In this document: in pieces, positions 35,083 through 50,045 of the stretch | How the letters are laid out: each line of letters begins with the position of its first letter | Numbering within the stretch: the stretch's first letter is position 1 | NCBI RefSeq assembly: GCF_030238365.1 | Contig: NZ_JASSOT010000053.1 | Span: forward strand, 1-64,000 | Source of the DNA: Lelliottia wanjuensis | GTDB lineage: Bacteria; Pseudomonadota; Gammaproteobacteria; Enterobacterales; Enterobacteriaceae | Length of the DNA stretch: 64,000 nt | Direction: 5' to 3' | The notes under the pieces: generated by a model | What the model saw: only the letters and a program-made list of their open reading frames with translations | Databases searched by the model: none | Told to the model about the DNA's origin: nothing | Translations under genes and position numbers: made by a program

Positions 35083-36003
35083 CGGGGAGACCCACGGCGT
35101 GCCGAGCGCTGAGCCTTGTACGCCGTGCTGATTCAAATAGCGATCCAGCTCGACCATCCCCGTCCAGCGGTTTTCGCACCACAGCGGCGCGAGGAGCGTT
35201 GGGCGGCGGGCGCTGGCGGAGATACGGTGGTAAATCACCTCCGGCGGCGTATGGCGAATCATCTCTCCCGCCGTCACGGTGTACTCCTCCAGCTCAATAC
35301 CGTTTAACCGCCCGGCCTCCCAGGCTTTCGCCATAGTGCTGCCAGTAACGATATGTAGCGGATGGAGCTTAATGCCGTCGACGCCCGTCTCAACGACCCT
35401 TTCCAGAGTTTCCAGACCCTGCTGCTGACCTTCGCCCGGCAGGCCGACAATCAGATGTGAGCAGACTTTTAAACCGCGCTCGCGGGCCAGTCTTGTTGTT
35501 TTCTGATAGCAGGCAAAATCATGACCACGATTGATTCGGTGCAGCGTTTTGTCGTGCGCGGTCTGCAAGCCCAGTTCCAGCCAGACTTCATAGCCCAGAT
35601 CTTTATATTCACTCAGCAGATCCAGCACCGCTTCCGGGACGCAGTCCGGACGCGTACCGACACACAAACCGACGATATTGGCCTGGCTCACGGCTTGCTG
35701 GTACATGGAACGCAGAACCTGCACTTCCGCAAAGGTGCTGGTGTAGGCCTGGAAATAGGCCAGATACTGCTTCGCGCGATTGACCAGGCTCGCCTGATGA
35801 GAAAGCTGGTCGGCAATAGAGTTGTGCTGCTGCGCTTCGTCGGCAAAGGAGGCAACATTACAGAAAGTACAGCCGCCACGCCCGATGGTGCCATCGCGAT
35901 TTGGGCAGCTAAAACCGCCGTGCAGCGTCAGCTTGTGGACCTTCTGGCCGTAGCGGCGTGAAAGATCCCCACCAAACATATTGACTAATTTCTGTAACTG
36001 CAT
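35059..36003 (-). CDS. yhcC: Radical SAM protein YhcC
   Basis: A 314-residue TIGR01212-type radical SAM protein of unknown substrate. The iron-sulfur cysteines are in the N-terminal [20 protein letters not shown] (C-x11-C-x2-C). The ATG at 36003 gives [13 protein letters not shown] as in K-12. The C terminus (SPLPATTAQ) differs from and is slightly longer than I recall for K-12, and it runs into the 3' end of yjgR, the edge of the relocated block. Confidence 0.94.
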   Translation of the reverse strand: MQLQKLVNMFGGDLSRRYGQKVHKLTLHGGFSCPNRDGTIGRGGCTFCNVASFADEAQQHNSIADQLSHQASLVNRAKQYLAYFQAYTSTFAEVQVLRSMYQQAVSQANIVGLCVGTRPDCVPEAVLDLLSEYKDLGYEVWLELGLQTAHDKTLHRINRGHDFACYQKTTRLARERGLKVCSHLIVGLPGEGQQQGLETLERVVETGVDGIKLHPLHIVTGSTMAKAWEAGRLNGIELEEYTVTAGEMIRHTPPEVIYHRISASARRPTLLAPLWCENRWTGMVELDRYLNQHGVQGSALGTPWVSPLPATTAQ

Positions 36004-36596
36004 AATCTGATAGACCGTCCCGGAGAAAGGGGACAAGCCTGCCATTTTTAGCCTCTGTCGGCGATGACCTGGATCAATCGCCCTGGACGGCTATTATTCA
36101 TTTGAATAAAAACTCATTATTACTGCAATTTCATTCATCATTCAGGCAATGACTTTTCCTTATGTTGCAGCGGATTTTTTCACTTATCGCCCCACAGCTG
36201 TAAAACAGTGTGATGATGCGTCGCCACTGCCAGTACCAGATTATTATCCTGTAAAAAATCCGCTATTCAGCATGGCTGAGGGATAATACCGCTTTCATAT
36301 AGTGAGTCAGATCACACTCCCCCGCGCCTTACCCCTGCCTTTCGCCGATGCAAAACGCGTTAAATCTCTTTTACATTCAATGAACTAACCTTCCTTTAGC
36401 ACATTTTTGCATACATAAGATTGCCATTTGACCTGTGTATCAATTCCCGATAAGTTGGAAATCCGCTGGAAGCTTTCTGGATAAGCAGCCTGCTTATCAT
36501 ATTTATGCAGTAATTGAGATTCCCTCTGAAGCAAGTCCTCAAACTTGTTTGACCTGTGCGAAAAGGAAATGAAGAGGGCGAATGCGAGGTGCGCGT
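36004..36596. other. Regulatory region of gltBD, divergent from yhcC
   Basis: About 590 bp without a convincing gene. The stretch is AT-rich around 36100-36300 and 36370-36540, suiting the Lrp and IHF binding known for the K-12 gltBDF promoter. A CRP-like site is at 36301-36316 and a short leader ORF begins at 36597. Open frames on the minus strand here are shadows without start signals. Confidence 0.6.
36301..36316. promoter_or_regulatory. Candidate CRP site upstream of gltB
   Basis: AGTGA-GTCAGA-TCACA matches the TGTGA-N6-TCACA consensus at nine of ten defined positions. It lies about 370 bp before gltB, in keeping with reported Crp involvement at the E. coli gltBDF promoter. Confidence 0.55.
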
Positions 36597-36686
36597 ATGA
36601 AACGCAAACCCCGTCGCCGCGCTCTTTCTGTGCCTGTGCGCCACGGTTCAGATGGGAATCCCGAAGAGCCTGGGGAGGTTCACTGA
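36597..36686 (+). CDS. Short leader ORF immediately before gltB
   Basis: A 29-codon frame starting ATG at 36597 with GCGAGG seven bases upstream, very basic at the N terminus ([17 protein letters not shown]), and ending TGA one base before the gltB ATG. Older K-12 annotations gave GltB an N-terminal extension beginning with a very similar peptide, which suggests that the peptide itself is conserved. Here the frame differs from gltB, so it cannot be part of GltB. A leader peptide coupled to gltB is possible; expression is unproven. Confidence 0.4.
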   Translation: MKRKPRRRALSVPVRHGSDGNPEEPGEVH

Positions 36687-36687
36687 T

Positions 36688-39600
36688 ATGTTGTACGATA
36701 AATCCCTTGAGAAGGATAACTGTGGTTTCGGCCTGATCGCCCACATAGAAGGCGAACCTAGCCACAAGGTAGTGCGTACCGCTATACACGCACTGGCCCG
36801 TATGCAGCACCGTGGTGCAATCCTCGCTGATGGTAAAACCGGCGATGGTTGTGGCTTGCTGCTACAAAAACCGGATCGTTTCTTCCGCATCGTAGCGGAA
36901 GAGCGCGGCTGGCGTTTAGCCAAAAACTACGCTGTCGGCATGCTGTTCCTGAATCAGGATCCTGAAAAAGCCGCTGCTTCACGCCGCATCGTCGAAGAAG
37001 AACTTCAACGCGAAACCCTGTCAATTGTCGGCTGGCGCAATGTGCCCACCAACGAAGGGGTGCTCGGTGAAATCGCCCTCTCCTCGCTGCCACGAATTGA
37101 ACAGATTTTTGTGAATGCGCCTGCGGGCTGGCGTCCGCGCGATATGGAACGCCGTCTGTTTATTGCCCGCCGCCGCATCGAAAAACGTTTGCAGGAAGAT
37201 AAAGAGTTCTACGTCTGTAGCCTATCGAACCTGGTGAACATCTATAAAGGTCTGTGTATGCCGGCTGACCTGCCGCGCTTCTACCTGGACCTCGCGGACC
37301 TGCGTCTGGAATCGGCCATTTGCCTGTTCCACCAGCGCTTCTCCACCAACACCGTCCCTCGCTGGCCGCTGGCTCAGCCGTTCCGCTATCTGGCGCACAA
37401 CGGCGAGATCAACACCATCACCGGCAACCGCCAGTGGGCGCGTGCGCGTACCTATAAGTTCCAGACTCCGCTGATCCCGGATCTGCATGACGCCGCTCCA
37501 TTCGTCAACGAAACCGGCTCCGACTCAAGTTCCATGGATAACATGCTTGAACTGCTGCTGGCCGGCGGGATGGATATCGTGCGTGCGATGCGTCTGCTTG
37601 TTCCGCCAGCCTGGCAGAACAACCCGGATATGGACCCGGACCTGCGCGCATTCTTCGACTTTAACTCCATGCACATGGAGCCGTGGGACGGCCCGGCAGG
37701 GATCGTGATGTCCGATGGACGCTACGCCGCCTGTAACCTCGACCGTAACGGTCTGCGCCCGGCGCGCTACGTCATCACCAAAGATAAGCTGATCACCTGC
37801 GCCTCCGAAGTCGGGATCTGGGATTACCAGCCTGACGAAGTGGTCGAAAAAGGCCGCGTCGGCCCAGGCGAACTGATGGTTATCGACACCCGCAGCGGGC
37901 GCATTCTGCACTCGGCGGAAACCGATGACGATCTGAAAAGCCGCCATCCATACAAAGAGTGGATGGAGACCAACGTCCGCCGTCTGGTGCCGTTCGAAGA
38001 TCTGTCGAACGAGGAAGTGGGCAGCCGCGAGCTGGACGACGATACCCTCGCCAGCTACCAGAAACAGTTTAACTACAGCGCCGAAGAGCTGGATTCCGTG
38101 ATCCGCGTGCTCGGCGAGAATGGCCAGGAAGCGGTCGGTTCAATGGGTGACGATACCCCGTTTGCCGTGCTCTCCAGCCAGCCGCGCATCATTTACGACT
38201 ACTTCCGCCAGCAGTTTGCGCAGGTGACTAACCCGCCAATCGATCCGCTGCGTGAAGCGCACGTGATGTCGCTGGCCACCAGCATCGGTCGCGAGATGAA
38301 CGTCTTCTGCGAAGCCGAAGGCCAGGCGCACCGCCTGAGCTTTAAGTCGCCGATTCTGCTGTACTCCGATTTCAAACAGCTCACCACCATGACCGAAGAT
38401 CACTATCGCGCCGACACGCTCGATATTACCTTCGACGTGACCGAAACGAGCCTCGAAGAGACGGTGAAAGCCCTGTGCGATCAGGCCGAGCAGATGGTCC
38501 GTAACGGCACCGTTCTGCTGGTGCTGTCCGACCGCAACATCGCCAAAAACCGTCTGCCGGTTCCGGCACCGATGGCGGTGGGCGCGATTCAGACTCGCCT
38601 GGTCGATAAGAGCTTGCGCTGTGATGCCAACATCATCGTTGAAACTGCTAGCGCCCGCGACCCGCACCACTTTGCCGTGCTGTTGGGCTTTGGTGCGACG
38701 GCCATTTATCCGTATCTGGCGTACGAAACGCTGGCGAAACTGGTCGACACTCACGCAATCGAAAAAGATTATCGCGCGGTGATGCTGAACTACCGTAACG
38801 GCATCAACAAAGGCCTGTACAAGATCATGTCCAAAATGGGCATCTCGACCATCGCCTCTTACCGCTGCTCGAAACTCTTCGAAGCCGTCGGTCTGCACGA
38901 TGACGTCGCGGATCTCTGCTTCCAGGGCGTGATCAGCCGCATCGGCGGGGCGGGTTTCTCTGACTTCCAGCAGGACCTGATGAACCTGTCGAAGCGCGCA
39001 TGGCTGGCGCGCAAACCGCTGGATCAAGGCGGCTTGCTGAAATACGTTCACGGCGGCGAATACCACGCCTATAACCCGGACGTGGTGAAAACCCTGCAAG
39101 AGGCGGTTCAGAGCGGCGAATACAGCGATTATCAGCAATATTCGAAACTGGTTAACGAGCGCCCGGCGGCAACGCTGCGCGATCTGCTGGCGGTGAATCC
39201 GAACGGCGAAACCGTCAGTATTAATGACGTTGAACCGGCGAGCGAACTCTATAAACGTTTTGATACGGCAGCGATGTCCATCGGCGCACTGAGCCCGGAA
39301 GCACACGAAGCGCTGGCCGAAGCGATGAACAGCATCGGCGGGAACTCGAACTCCGGCGAAGGCGGCGAAGATCCTGCGCGCTATGGCACCAACAAAGTGT
39401 CGCGCATCAAGCAGGTGGCCTCCGGTCGCTTTGGCGTGACACCAGCGTACCTGGTCAACGCAGACGTAATTCAGATTAAAGTCGCTCAGGGTGCAAAACC
39501 GGGCGAAGGCGGTCAGTTACCGGGTGATAAAGTTACGCCGTACATCGCCAAACTGCGCTACTCAGTGCCGGGCGTAACGCTGATCTCCCCGCCGCCGCAC

Positions 39601-41148
39601 CACGATATCTACTCTATCGAGGATCTGGCGCAGCTGATTTTCGACCTGAAACAGGTCAACCCGAAAGCGATGATCTCCGTGAAGCTGGTTTCCGAACCGG
39701 GCGTTGGCACCATCGCCACCGGTGTGGCAAAAGCCTACGCGGATCTGATCACCATCGCGGGCTATGACGGCGGGACAGGCGCAAGCCCACTCTCCTCCGT
39801 GAAATACGCGGGTTGTCCGTGGGAGCTGGGCCTGGTGGAAACCCAGCAGGCGCTGGTCGCTAACGGTCTGCGTCACAAGATCCGTCTGCAGGTGGATGGC
39901 GGTCTGAAAACCGGTCTCGACATCATCAAAGCCGCGATTCTCGGCGCTGAAAGCTTCGGCTTCGGTACCGGGCCAATGGTGGCGCTGGGCTGTAAATACC
40001 TGCGTATTTGTCACCTGAACAACTGCGCAACGGGCGTGGCCACTCAGGACGAAAAGCTGCGTAAGAACCACTATCACGGTCTGCCGTTCAAAGTGACCAA
40101 CTACTTTGAATTCATCGCCCGCGAAACCCGCGAGCTGATGGCGCAGCTGGGCGTGAAGCGTCTGGTGGATCTGATTGGCCGTACCGACCTGCTGAAAGAG
40201 CTGGAAGGGTTTACCGCCAAGCAGCAGAAACTGGAGCTGTCTCGTCTGCTGGAAACCGCCGAGCCGCACGCTGGCAAAGCCGTTTACTGCACCGAGAACA
40301 ACCCGCCGTTCGACAACGGCGTGCTGAACGCGCAGCTGTTGCAGCAGGCGAAATCCTACGTCGATGACAAACAGAGCAAAACGTTCTGGTTTGATATCCG
40401 CAACACCGACCGCTCTGTGGGGGCAACGCTTTCTGGTTACATCGCGCAAACCCATGGCGATCAGGGGCTGGCAGCCGATCCGATTGTCGCGCACTTCAGC
40501 GGGACTGCGGGTCAGAGCTTCGGCGTCTGGAATGCGGGCGGCGTTGAGCTGTACCTGACCGGCGATGCCAACGACTACGTCGGTAAAGGCATGGCGGGCG
40601 GTCTGCTGGCGGTGCGTCCTCCGGTCGGTTCTGCGTTCCGCAGCCACGAGGCCAGCATCATCGGTAACACCTGTCTGTACGGCGCGACCGGCGGACGTCT
40701 GTTTGCCGCGGGCCGTGCGGGCGAGCGTTTTGCGGTGCGTAACTCCGGTGCTATCACCGTTGTAGAAGGCATCGGCGATAACGGCTGTGAATACATGACC
40801 GGCGGGATTGTCTGCGTAATGGGCAAAACCGGCGTCAACTTCGGCGCAGGCATGACGGGCGGTTTCGCCTACGTCCTGGACGAAGACGGTGAGTTCCGTA
40901 AACGCGTTAACCCGGAACTGGTAGAAGTGCTGGACGTTGAAACACTGGCGATCCACGAAGAGCATCTGCGCGGTCTGATTACCGAGCACGTGCAGCTTAC
41001 CGGTTCTTCCCGCGGGGAGGAGATCCTGGCGAACTGGCCTGCGTTCTCAGCGAAATTCGCGTTGGTTAAACCGAAGTCCAGCGATGTTAAAGCACTGTTG
41101 GGTCACCGTAGTCGTAGCGCAGCAGAGCTGCGTGTGCAGGCGCAGTAA
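36688..41148 (+). CDS. gltB: Glutamate synthase (NADPH) large subunit
   Basis: A 1486-residue GOGAT alpha subunit making glutamate from glutamine and 2-oxoglutarate. The pro-peptide is [11 protein letters not shown]; Cys12 becomes the N-terminal nucleophile of the class II amidotransferase domain. A central domain, the FMN/2-oxoglutarate domain (about 790-1200, with [17 protein letters not shown]) and a C-terminal beta-helix follow. The 3Fe-4S cysteines are in [15 protein letters not shown]. The ATG at 36688 has GGGGAGG nine bases upstream; an earlier in-frame start at 36652 would swallow that site. Confidence 0.98.
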   Translation: MLYDKSLEKDNCGFGLIAHIEGEPSHKVVRTAIHALARMQHRGAILADGKTGDGCGLLLQKPDRFFRIVAEERGWRLAKNYAVGMLFLNQDPEKAAASRRIVEEELQRETLSIVGWRNVPTNEGVLGEIALSSLPRIEQIFVNAPAGWRPRDMERRLFIARRRIEKRLQEDKEFYVCSLSNLVNIYKGLCMPADLPRFYLDLADLRLESAICLFHQRFSTNTVPRWPLAQPFRYLAHNGEINTITGNRQWARARTYKFQTPLIPDLHDAAPFVNETGSDSSSMDNMLELLLAGGMDIVRAMRLLVPPAWQNNPDMDPDLRAFFDFNSMHMEPWDGPAGIVMSDGRYAACNLDRNGLRPARYVITKDKLITCASEVGIWDYQPDEVVEKGRVGPGELMVIDTRSGRILHSAETDDDLKSRHPYKEWMETNVRRLVPFEDLSNEEVGSRELDDDTLASYQKQFNYSAEELDSVIRVLGENGQEAVGSMGDDTPFAVLSSQPRIIYDYFRQQFAQVTNPPIDPLREAHVMSLATSIGREMNVFCEAEGQAHRLSFKSPILLYSDFKQLTTMTEDHYRADTLDITFDVTETSLEETVKALCDQAEQMVRNGTVLLVLSDRNIAKNRLPVPAPMAVGAIQTRLVDKSLRCDANIIVETASARDPHHFAVLLGFGATAIYPYLAYETLAKLVDTHAIEKDYRAVMLNYRNGINKGLYKIMSKMGISTIASYRCSKLFEAVGLHDDVADLCFQGVISRIGGAGFSDFQQDLMNLSKRAWLARKPLDQGGLLKYVHGGEYHAYNPDVVKTLQEAVQSGEYSDYQQYSKLVNERPAATLRDLLAVNPNGETVSINDVEPASELYKRFDTAAMSIGALSPEAHEALAEAMNSIGGNSNSGEGGEDPARYGTNKVSRIKQVASGRFGVTPAYLVNADVIQIKVAQGAKPGEGGQLPGDKVTPYIAKLRYSVPGVTLISPPPHHDIYSIEDLAQLIFDLKQVNPKAMISVKLVSEPGVGTIATGVAKAYADLITIAGYDGGTGASPLSSVKYAGCPWELGLVETQQALVANGLRHKIRLQVDGGLKTGLDIIKAAILGAESFGFGTGPMVALGCKYLRICHLNNCATGVATQDEKLRKNHYHGLPFKVTNYFEFIARETRELMAQLGVKRLVDLIGRTDLLKELEGFTAKQQKLELSRLLETAEPHAGKAVYCTENNPPFDNGVLNAQLLQQAKSYVDDKQSKTFWFDIRNTDRSVGATLSGYIAQTHGDQGLAADPIVAHFSGTAGQSFGVWNAGGVELYLTGDANDYVGKGMAGGLLAVRPPVGSAFRSHEASIIGNTCLYGATGGRLFAAGRAGERFAVRNSGAITVVEGIGDNGCEYMTGGIVCVMGKTGVNFGAGMTGGFAYVLDEDGEFRKRVNPELVEVLDVETLAIHEEHLRGLITEHVQLTGSSRGEEILANWPAFSAKFALVKPKSSDVKALLGHRSRSAAELRVQAQ

Positions 41149-42576
<1,428 letters not shown>

Positions 42577-42581
42577 AAGCG

Positions 42582-42609
42582 AACCGGATGGCGATGCCAT
42601 CCGGTTTTT

Positions 42610-42611
<2 letters not shown>
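42582..42611 (+). terminator. Terminator of gltBD
   Basis: AACCGGATGGC and GCCATCCGGTT form an 11-bp stem with a GAT loop, followed by seven T. It overlaps the stop codon of convergent nanQ. Confidence 0.9.
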
Positions 42612-43939
<1,328 letters not shown>

Positions 43940-43943
<4 letters not shown>

Positions 43944-45427
43944 TTCACCGCCTCGCGCTCGCTTTTGATGCTGCCAAAAGGTACGGCACCGCTGAACGGT
44001 TTACCGTCGATGGCATCGTGCGTGCGCAGCGCTTCCGGACGGATCCAGCGCTGGACGCGGGACGGCATATCCAGACCGATCAGCAGGATCACCACAAACG
44101 TCAGACCAAACGACAGAGATCCCAGCGCGGTGCCCAGTTCAAGACGCTGCGCCAGCAGTGCGCCGATAATCGGGGCGAGTGCGCCGCCCAGTGCGCCAAC
44201 GTTATAGGTAAAGCCAAGGCCCGCCGCGCGCTGATCCGTATCGAAGTAGCCGCCAATCAGTTTCGGTAAGATCCCGGAGATCCCCTGCCCCAGCATCTGC
44301 TGGAAGAAGAGCAGCAGGCCAAGCACCCAGATATTGGACCCGCCGATCGCGAACACCGGAATGATCAGCAGCTGCGAGGCCAGCAGGCTGCAAACGTACG
44401 CCTTGCGGGTGCCCAACCAGTCGCCGAGGAAACCGCCGACACAGCAGCCCACTGCCGCGCCAAAACCGCTGAAGAACAGCACGTGCGCGACTGTCATCGG
44501 ATCGTAGGCCAGATCCGTTTTCAGATAAGTAGGCAGCAGCGCCTGAATCGGCCATGAATAGAGGAACGCGAAGAGCACAACGACCATCAGAGTCACACCC
44601 GTCGGCCAGCGTTTGCCGCTGCTTTGCACCATAAAGCTAATGAACACGCAGGCGCACAGCAGCCCCAGAATCACCACCAGCCCGGCGTTGTTCAGCTCTC
44701 CGGCGAAGCAGAGCCACAGCGCGGTTCCGGCAAAAAGCGTCATCACGATATTGATGAGACGATACTTGCCGCGATAGAGGATATCGACCATCGTACGCAC
44801 CGGCGCTTTACCCTCGTGCTTCGCTTTCCAGTCTTCCGCTTCGGGAATGTTTTTCCGCAGCCACAGGGCGAAAATGATCGGCAGGATGCCAATAAAGAAC
44901 AGCGCACGCCAGCCCCACACGGGAACGACCAGGCTGTAGATCTGCGCCGCAACCACCGCACCGATGGAAAAACCGGAGATTAAAAATCCGCTGGCCTTAT
45001 TGCGCAGATGTTTCGGCCAGCTTTCGATGACATAGGTCGCGCTGGAGCCGTATTCGCCTGCCATGCCCATGCCGATCACCATCCGGGCGATAAACATGGT
45101 GACGTAGCCCGGCGCAAACCCGCACGCCAGCGTACCGCAGGAGAAGAGGACGATACTGGTGATCATCGCCAGCTTGCGACCGTAGCGATCGCCCATCGCG
45201 CCCAGCAGCAGGCCGCCAAACCAGCGCGAGATAAAGGCGGCAGAAATCAGGCTGGCTGCTTCCACCGTCGTTAAACCAAATTCACTTTTGACTTCTGTTA
45301 ACACCAGCGCGATCAAAACAAAATCAAAGCCATCGAGCAGATATCCCAGCCAGGCGGCGGAGAATGCGCGCCACTGTGGGCGGGAAAGATGGCGGTACCA
45401 CGGGATGCTTTGGGTAGAAATACTCAT
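43940..45427 (-). CDS. nanT: Sialic acid/H+ symporter NanT
   Basis: A 495-residue MFS transporter with about 14 membrane helices, longer than the usual 12 because of the central insertion typical of NanT. MFS signature [12 protein letters not shown] lies near residue 79. It imports N-acetylneuraminate with protons. It is separated from nanA by a three-unit REP element and overlaps nanK by four bases. Confidence 0.96.
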
Positions 45428-45456
45428 AACACTCTCCCGACGAATTCTGTGTTGTA

Positions 45457-45595
45457 TTGCCGGACGATGGGTTCACATCATCCGGCGTACGTGTGTGTTT
45501 GCCTTTGCCGGATGGCGGCTTCGCCTTATCCGGCCTACGTATATGCGAATCGATCATGTTTTGTAGGCCGGATAAGCGAAGCGCCATCCGGCAAG
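45457..45595. repeat. Three-unit REP/BIME between nanA and nanT
   Basis: Three palindromic units: TGCCGGACGATGGG..CATCATCCGGC (45457-45485), TTGCCGGATGGCGGCTTCGC..CTTATCCGGCCTAC (45505-45538), and TGTAGGCCGGATAAGCGAAG..CGCCATCCGGCA (45562-45593). They use the GCCGGATG core, unlike the GCCGGGTG core of the other REPs here. Inside an operon they can slow 3' decay and favour nanA over nanT. Confidence 0.9.
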
Positions 45596-45598
45596 GAA

Positions 45599-46492
45599 TC
45601 AGCGCTTCTCAGCCAGCAGTTGCTCTGCGAGGGCTTTCAGCTCCGGCAGGTACTGCTCCGCGACCGGGGCAAAAGGTTTACGGCACAGCGGAACGGCGAC
45701 CACGTCCATATAGTGCAGAACGGTTTTCAGGCCACGGAACACGCCGACTTTGATCAGCAGATCGATAACCTTGTTGCACTCGCTCTGCAGACGCTGCGCG
45801 GTGGCGTTGTCCCCTTCACGGATCGCGCTGGCTATCGCCTGATAGCGCGCGCCCATGATGTTGTACGTGCTGCCGATCCCGCCGTCCGCGCCCGCCAGCA
45901 GACCGGAGGCGAAGATCTCGTCGTAGCCGTTATAAAGCACCAGATCCGGATGCGCGCGGCGGATCTGCTCCATCTGGAAGAGATCGCCGGAGGTCTGTTT
46001 CAGCGCGCCAACGCCCGGCAGCGTCACCAGCGTATTAATTTGATCGAGGGATAACTTCACGCCGCTCAGCGCCGGAATGTTGTACACCACCATCGGCAAA
46101 CCATCCGACGAATCAATGATTGCACGGTAGTGGTCGCAGTGTTCTTCAAAGCTGAAGGGATAGTAGAAGGGTGTGACCGCCGACACAGCGTCGAAGCCGT
46201 TACGGCTGGCCGCGGCCGCGAGCTGCTGGCTTTCCGCCGTGCTGACGCAGCCGACATGGGCGATCAGCGTCACTTTGCCCTTCGCCTCTTCTGCCACGAT
46301 CTCCAGCACCTGCTCGCGCTCGGCGAGGCTCTGCACAAAGGCTTCGCCCGTTGAGCCGCCCACGTACAGGCCGTCGATACCCTGCTGAATGTTGAATTGC
46401 ACCAGACGGCGCAGGCTCTCTTTATCCAGCGCCTGCTGTGAATTGAACGGAGTCAGGAGTGCGGCCATCACGCCACGTAATTGCTTTGCCAT
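45599..46492 (-). CDS. nanA: N-acetylneuraminate lyase
   Basis: A 297-residue class I aldolase that splits sialic acid into ManNAc and pyruvate. The Schiff-base lysine is in [10 protein letters not shown] near 165, the catalytic tyrosine in VVYNIPAL near 137, and the carboxylate-binding GGSTGEAF near 46. First structural gene of the operon, with the NanR operator upstream. Confidence 0.97.
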   Translation of the reverse strand: MAKQLRGVMAALLTPFNSQQALDKESLRRLVQFNIQQGIDGLYVGGSTGEAFVQSLAEREQVLEIVAEEAKGKVTLIAHVGCVSTAESQQLAAAASRNGFDAVSAVTPFYYPFSFEEHCDHYRAIIDSSDGLPMVVYNIPALSGVKLSLDQINTLVTLPGVGALKQTSGDLFQMEQIRRAHPDLVLYNGYDEIFASGLLAGADGGIGSTYNIMGARYQAIASAIREGDNATAQRLQSECNKVIDLLIKVGVFRGLKTVLHYMDVVAVPLCRKPFAPVAEQYLPELKALAEQLLAEKR

Positions 46493-46526
46493 AGATACCT
46501 CAAGTGATGTTTGGTCTGTTTATCGA

Positions 46527-46549
46527 TATACCTTTATACCTGTTATACC
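46527..46549. promoter_or_regulatory. NanR operator: three GGTATA repeats
   Basis: On the minus strand three GGTATA hexamers occur at 46544-46549, 46535-46540 and 46527-46532, spaced by 3 and 2 bp. This is the repeat array bound by NanR at the K-12 nanA promoter, in the same place and nearly identical. It lies about 35 bp upstream of the nanA ATG. NanR leaves it when Neu5Ac binds. Confidence 0.9.
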
Positions 46550-46612
46550 AGATCAAATAATCAGCACCCCATACAGAACGCTTATATTGCGATCTGCTTC
46601 ACTAAAGGATCG

Positions 46613-47395
46613 TTATTTTTTCTTTTTGGATCCCTGGCCGATGGCGTGCCAGGTGGCGGAAACGCTGTTGAGATGGGTTTGCAGCGCGCGGTCGGCTTCA
46701 TCGGGATCGCGGCGGCGGATGGCGTCAACAATGGCGATATGCTGCTGATAGCTCACGTCGTTGTGCTGATACAGCTCGGCGTCGGAGACTTTCGGACGGG
46801 CGGCGATCAGCCAGTCGAGCAGCGCGACGTGGATTGCCATAAAGATTGGGTTGCCGGGGATCTCTGCCAGTACGCGGTGGAAATCGACGTCAGAGCGGAT
46901 AAACAGCGCGTTATCGTTGAGGGACTGGCTGTTGATTTCCAGCGCTTTCGACAGGCGTTCCACCTGTTCGTCCGTGGCGTATTCCGCCGCGTAACGCACC
47001 AGGCTCGATTCAAAAAAGAGCCGCAGCTGTTCGAAATGGGTTATACCACCCGGCTGGGTGAGGAAATCCTTCGCCATGCCGGAGAGTTCGCTGATGATGG
47101 TGTCGGCTGAGGGCATTGAGACGCGGGCACGTTCGCCGTTGTTGATTTGCACCAACCCTTTGCGCTTCAAGGCGGCCAGCGCTTCGCGGACCGACGGGCG
47201 GCCGACGTTGAAAAACTCCATCAGTTCACGTTCAGAAGGGAGTTGTTCACCCTGGGCAAACTCCTGACGGCGGATCATCTGCTCCAGCTCTTCTTCCACC
47301 ATATCGGAAAGTTTTTTACGCGCCAGCGGGCGACGACGCAAACTGCGACCAAGGGTTTCGGTTGAATTTTCCGCCTGAAGATCAAATGGTTTCAT
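46613..47395 (-). CDS. nanR: Sialic-acid repressor NanR
   Basis: A 260-residue GntR/FadR-family regulator with a winged helix (about 30-95; [20 protein letters not shown]) and an FCD ligand domain. It represses nan genes until N-acetylneuraminate is present. The ATG at 47395 matches the family N terminus; the 33 further upstream codons lack a plausible start signal. It is followed by the nan operon, with the operator in the 120-bp gap. Confidence 0.95.
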   Translation of the reverse strand: MKPFDLQAENSTETLGRSLRRRPLARKKLSDMVEEELEQMIRRQEFAQGEQLPSERELMEFFNVGRPSVREALAALKRKGLVQINNGERARVSMPSADTIISELSGMAKDFLTQPGGITHFEQLRLFFESSLVRYAAEYATDEQVERLSKALEINSQSLNDNALFIRSDVDFHRVLAEIPGNPIFMAIHVALLDWLIAARPKVSDAELYQHNDVSYQQHIAIVDAIRRRDPDEADRALQTHLNSVSATWHAIGQGSKKKK

Positions 47396-47483
47396 AAAGA
47401 CTCGGGTCAGAAGAGTGACAATCAGTGACAACGATTCATCATAACACAGGATTTTTGGCTGGGCGAAAAGCCCTGAATAGCAA

Positions 47484-47504
47484 AACAGGCCCATCGGGCC
47501 TGTT
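47484..47504 (-). terminator. Terminator of sspAB
   Basis: On the minus strand AACAGGCCC and GGGCCTGTT form a 9-bp perfect stem with a GAT loop, followed by TTG. It begins 4 bp after the sspB stop. Confidence 0.75.
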
Positions 47505-47507
47505 CAG

Positions 47508-48005
47508 TTATTTCACAACGCGTAACGCTGGACGGCCACCGCGCGGCGGCGGATCGTCATCAGGGTCATTGTCGTTATCGTGATCCGGCTTGTCGCCATC
47601 GATGATCGACATGACCGTTTCGCTTTCGCTTGCGGGTGAACCGTCTTCATCGTTAAGGCTGGTGACATCTTCGTCATAAGCCGCTTCCGGCTCAAACATC
47701 GTACCCGCACCGTTTTCACGTGCGTAGACAGCCAAAACAGCAGCCAGCGGCACAGAAACCTGACGCGGAACACCGCCGAAACGCGCGTTGAAGCGCACTT
47801 CGTCGTTAGCCAGTTCAAGATTACCCACCGCGCGTGGCGCGATGTTCAGAACGATCTGCCCATCACGTGCGTATTCCATCGGAACGCTCACGCCCGGTAA
47901 CGTCACATCCACTACCAGGTGCGGCGTAAGCTGGTTGTCCAGCAGCCATTCATAGAAGGCACGCAGCAGATACGGACGGCGTGGAGACAGCTGTGACATT
48001 TCCAC
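47508..48005 (-). CDS. sspB: ClpXP adaptor SspB
   Basis: A 165-residue adaptor that brings ssrA-tagged proteins and RseA fragments to ClpXP. An N-terminal substrate-binding domain (to about 115) is joined by an acidic flexible linker to the ClpX-binding tail GGRPALRVVK. The start is taken as GTG at 48005, with GAGG nine bases upstream and the family length; an ATG two codons later is possible but too far from that site. It follows sspA by 5 bp. Confidence 0.95.
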   Translation of the reverse strand: MEMSQLSPRRPYLLRAFYEWLLDNQLTPHLVVDVTLPGVSVPMEYARDGQIVLNIAPRAVGNLELANDEVRFNARFGGVPRQVSVPLAAVLAVYARENGAGTMFEPEAAYDEDVTSLNDEDGSPASESETVMSIIDGDKPDHDNDNDPDDDPPPRGGRPALRVVK

Positions 48006-48010
48006 AATCG

Positions 48011-48649
48011 TTAACCTCGACCAAGACGCATTTCGCGTTCCGGTTCTGTCAGAGAAGCCAGGAAAGAGTCGCGCTCAAACACGCGAGTCATGTAGCCTTT
48101 CAGCTCTTTCGCGCCAGGACCGCTGAACTCTACGCCCAGTGCCTGCAGGCGCCACAGCAGCGGAGCCAGGTAGCAATCGACCAGGCTGAACTCGTCGCTC
48201 AGGAAGAATGGCTTCTGGCCAAACACCGGAGCAATCGCCAGCAGCTCTTCACGCAGTTGCTTACGCGCCGCGTCTGCTTCAGAGGATGAACCGTTCACGA
48301 TCACGTTCATCAGGGTGTACCAGTCTTTCTCGATACGCTGCATGTACAGGCGGCTTTCACCACGCGCAACCGGATAAACCGGCATCAGCGGCGGATGAGG
48401 GAATCGCTCATCCAGATATTCCATAATGATGCGGGATTCCCACAGGGTCAGCTCGCGATCCACCAGCGTTGGTACGCTCTGGTTCGGGTTGAGATCGATC
48501 AGATCCTGAGGTGGGTTATCCTTTTCCACATGCTCGATCTCAAAACTGACACCTTTCTCGGCCAGCACGATACGAACCTGATGGCTATAAATGTCAGTAG
48601 GACCAGAAAACAGCGTCATTACCGAACGTTTGTTGGCAGCGACAGCCAT
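48011..48649 (-). CDS. sspA: Stringent starvation protein A
   Basis: A 212-residue GST-fold protein that binds RNA polymerase, helps acid and stationary-phase survival and counters H-NS. The thioredoxin-like N domain (MTLFSGPTDIYSHQVRIVLA) and the surface patch PHPPLMPVYPVARG required in E. coli are intact. It heads sspA-sspB, with its promoter in the 253 bp before the rpsI terminator. Confidence 0.97.
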   Translation of the reverse strand: MAVAANKRSVMTLFSGPTDIYSHQVRIVLAEKGVSFEIEHVEKDNPPQDLIDLNPNQSVPTLVDRELTLWESRIIMEYLDERFPHPPLMPVYPVARGESRLYMQRIEKDWYTLMNVIVNGSSSEADAARKQLREELLAIAPVFGQKPFFLSDEFSLVDCYLAPLLWRLQALGVEFSGPGAKELKGYMTRVFERDSFLASLTEPEREMRLGRG

Positions 48650-48958
48650 GAAAACCTCCAGGTATATTCAGAATATTACTGCTACCGGCCCGGGGGCCAG
48701 CCAGATGATTTGTTACCCATCCCAGGAACAAACTCTATCGCTCAAAAATCGAACAAAAGTGGTGTATTCACTGACATTTGGGCAGAAAATTGGATGATAG
48801 TTTACCAGATTTTGCAGGCTTTGTGGTGAGGGGATTCCGGAAATACGGAAAAAGAGCTGAGAATCAAATAAATACTGTGGATAACCGTCGGATTATCCAT
48901 AAAAAAAACCCGCCGAAGCGGGTTTTTCGCCAATCTCTCTGCCGAAGCAGAAAAAAGA
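48650..48958. other. Spacer between rpsI and sspA
   Basis: This 309-bp stretch holds the rplM-rpsI terminator at 48903-48924 and, nearer sspA, the presumed sspA promoter. I see no other gene in it. Confidence 0.6.
48903..48924 (-). terminator. Terminator of rplM-rpsI
   Basis: On the minus strand AACCCGC-TTCG-GCGGGTT, a stable tetraloop hairpin, is followed by at least six T. It is 35 bp beyond the rpsI stop. Confidence 0.92.
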
Positions 48959-49354
<396 letters not shown>

Positions 49355-49366
49355 CTATAATCCCGA

Positions 49367-49819
<453 letters not shown>

Positions 49820-50045
49820 TTACACGTTGGTGAACACCCAAACGTTTTAAAAGTTGAGGCTCACACGACAAAGTCCGGCAAACCTACCCCTTCGAATAGC
49901 CTATGCCAGCACATAGAAAGTTTTGGGAAAAAAACCTTCTCGTAACGTGGGGTCGCAAGATTATAGAGAAGTCGAGGTCAAAGATCGACCCTTAAATGTG
50001 ATTAGTCGCAAGGTTTTCGAGCATAGCCTCTGTGCGGCCTGATGC

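Noticed and set aside
36385..36810. 141-codon minus-strand frame across the gltB leader
   Set aside because: It overlaps the gltB start and leader antisense, and has no start signal or family.
39562..40989. 475-codon antisense frame inside gltB (and a 388-codon one at 38140-39306)
   Set aside because: Both are shadows of the strongly coding gltB frame, with no family features or start signals.
45457..45595. Possible CRISPR array
   Set aside because: The repeats are inverted palindromes with unequal short spacers and no cas genes. They are REP units.
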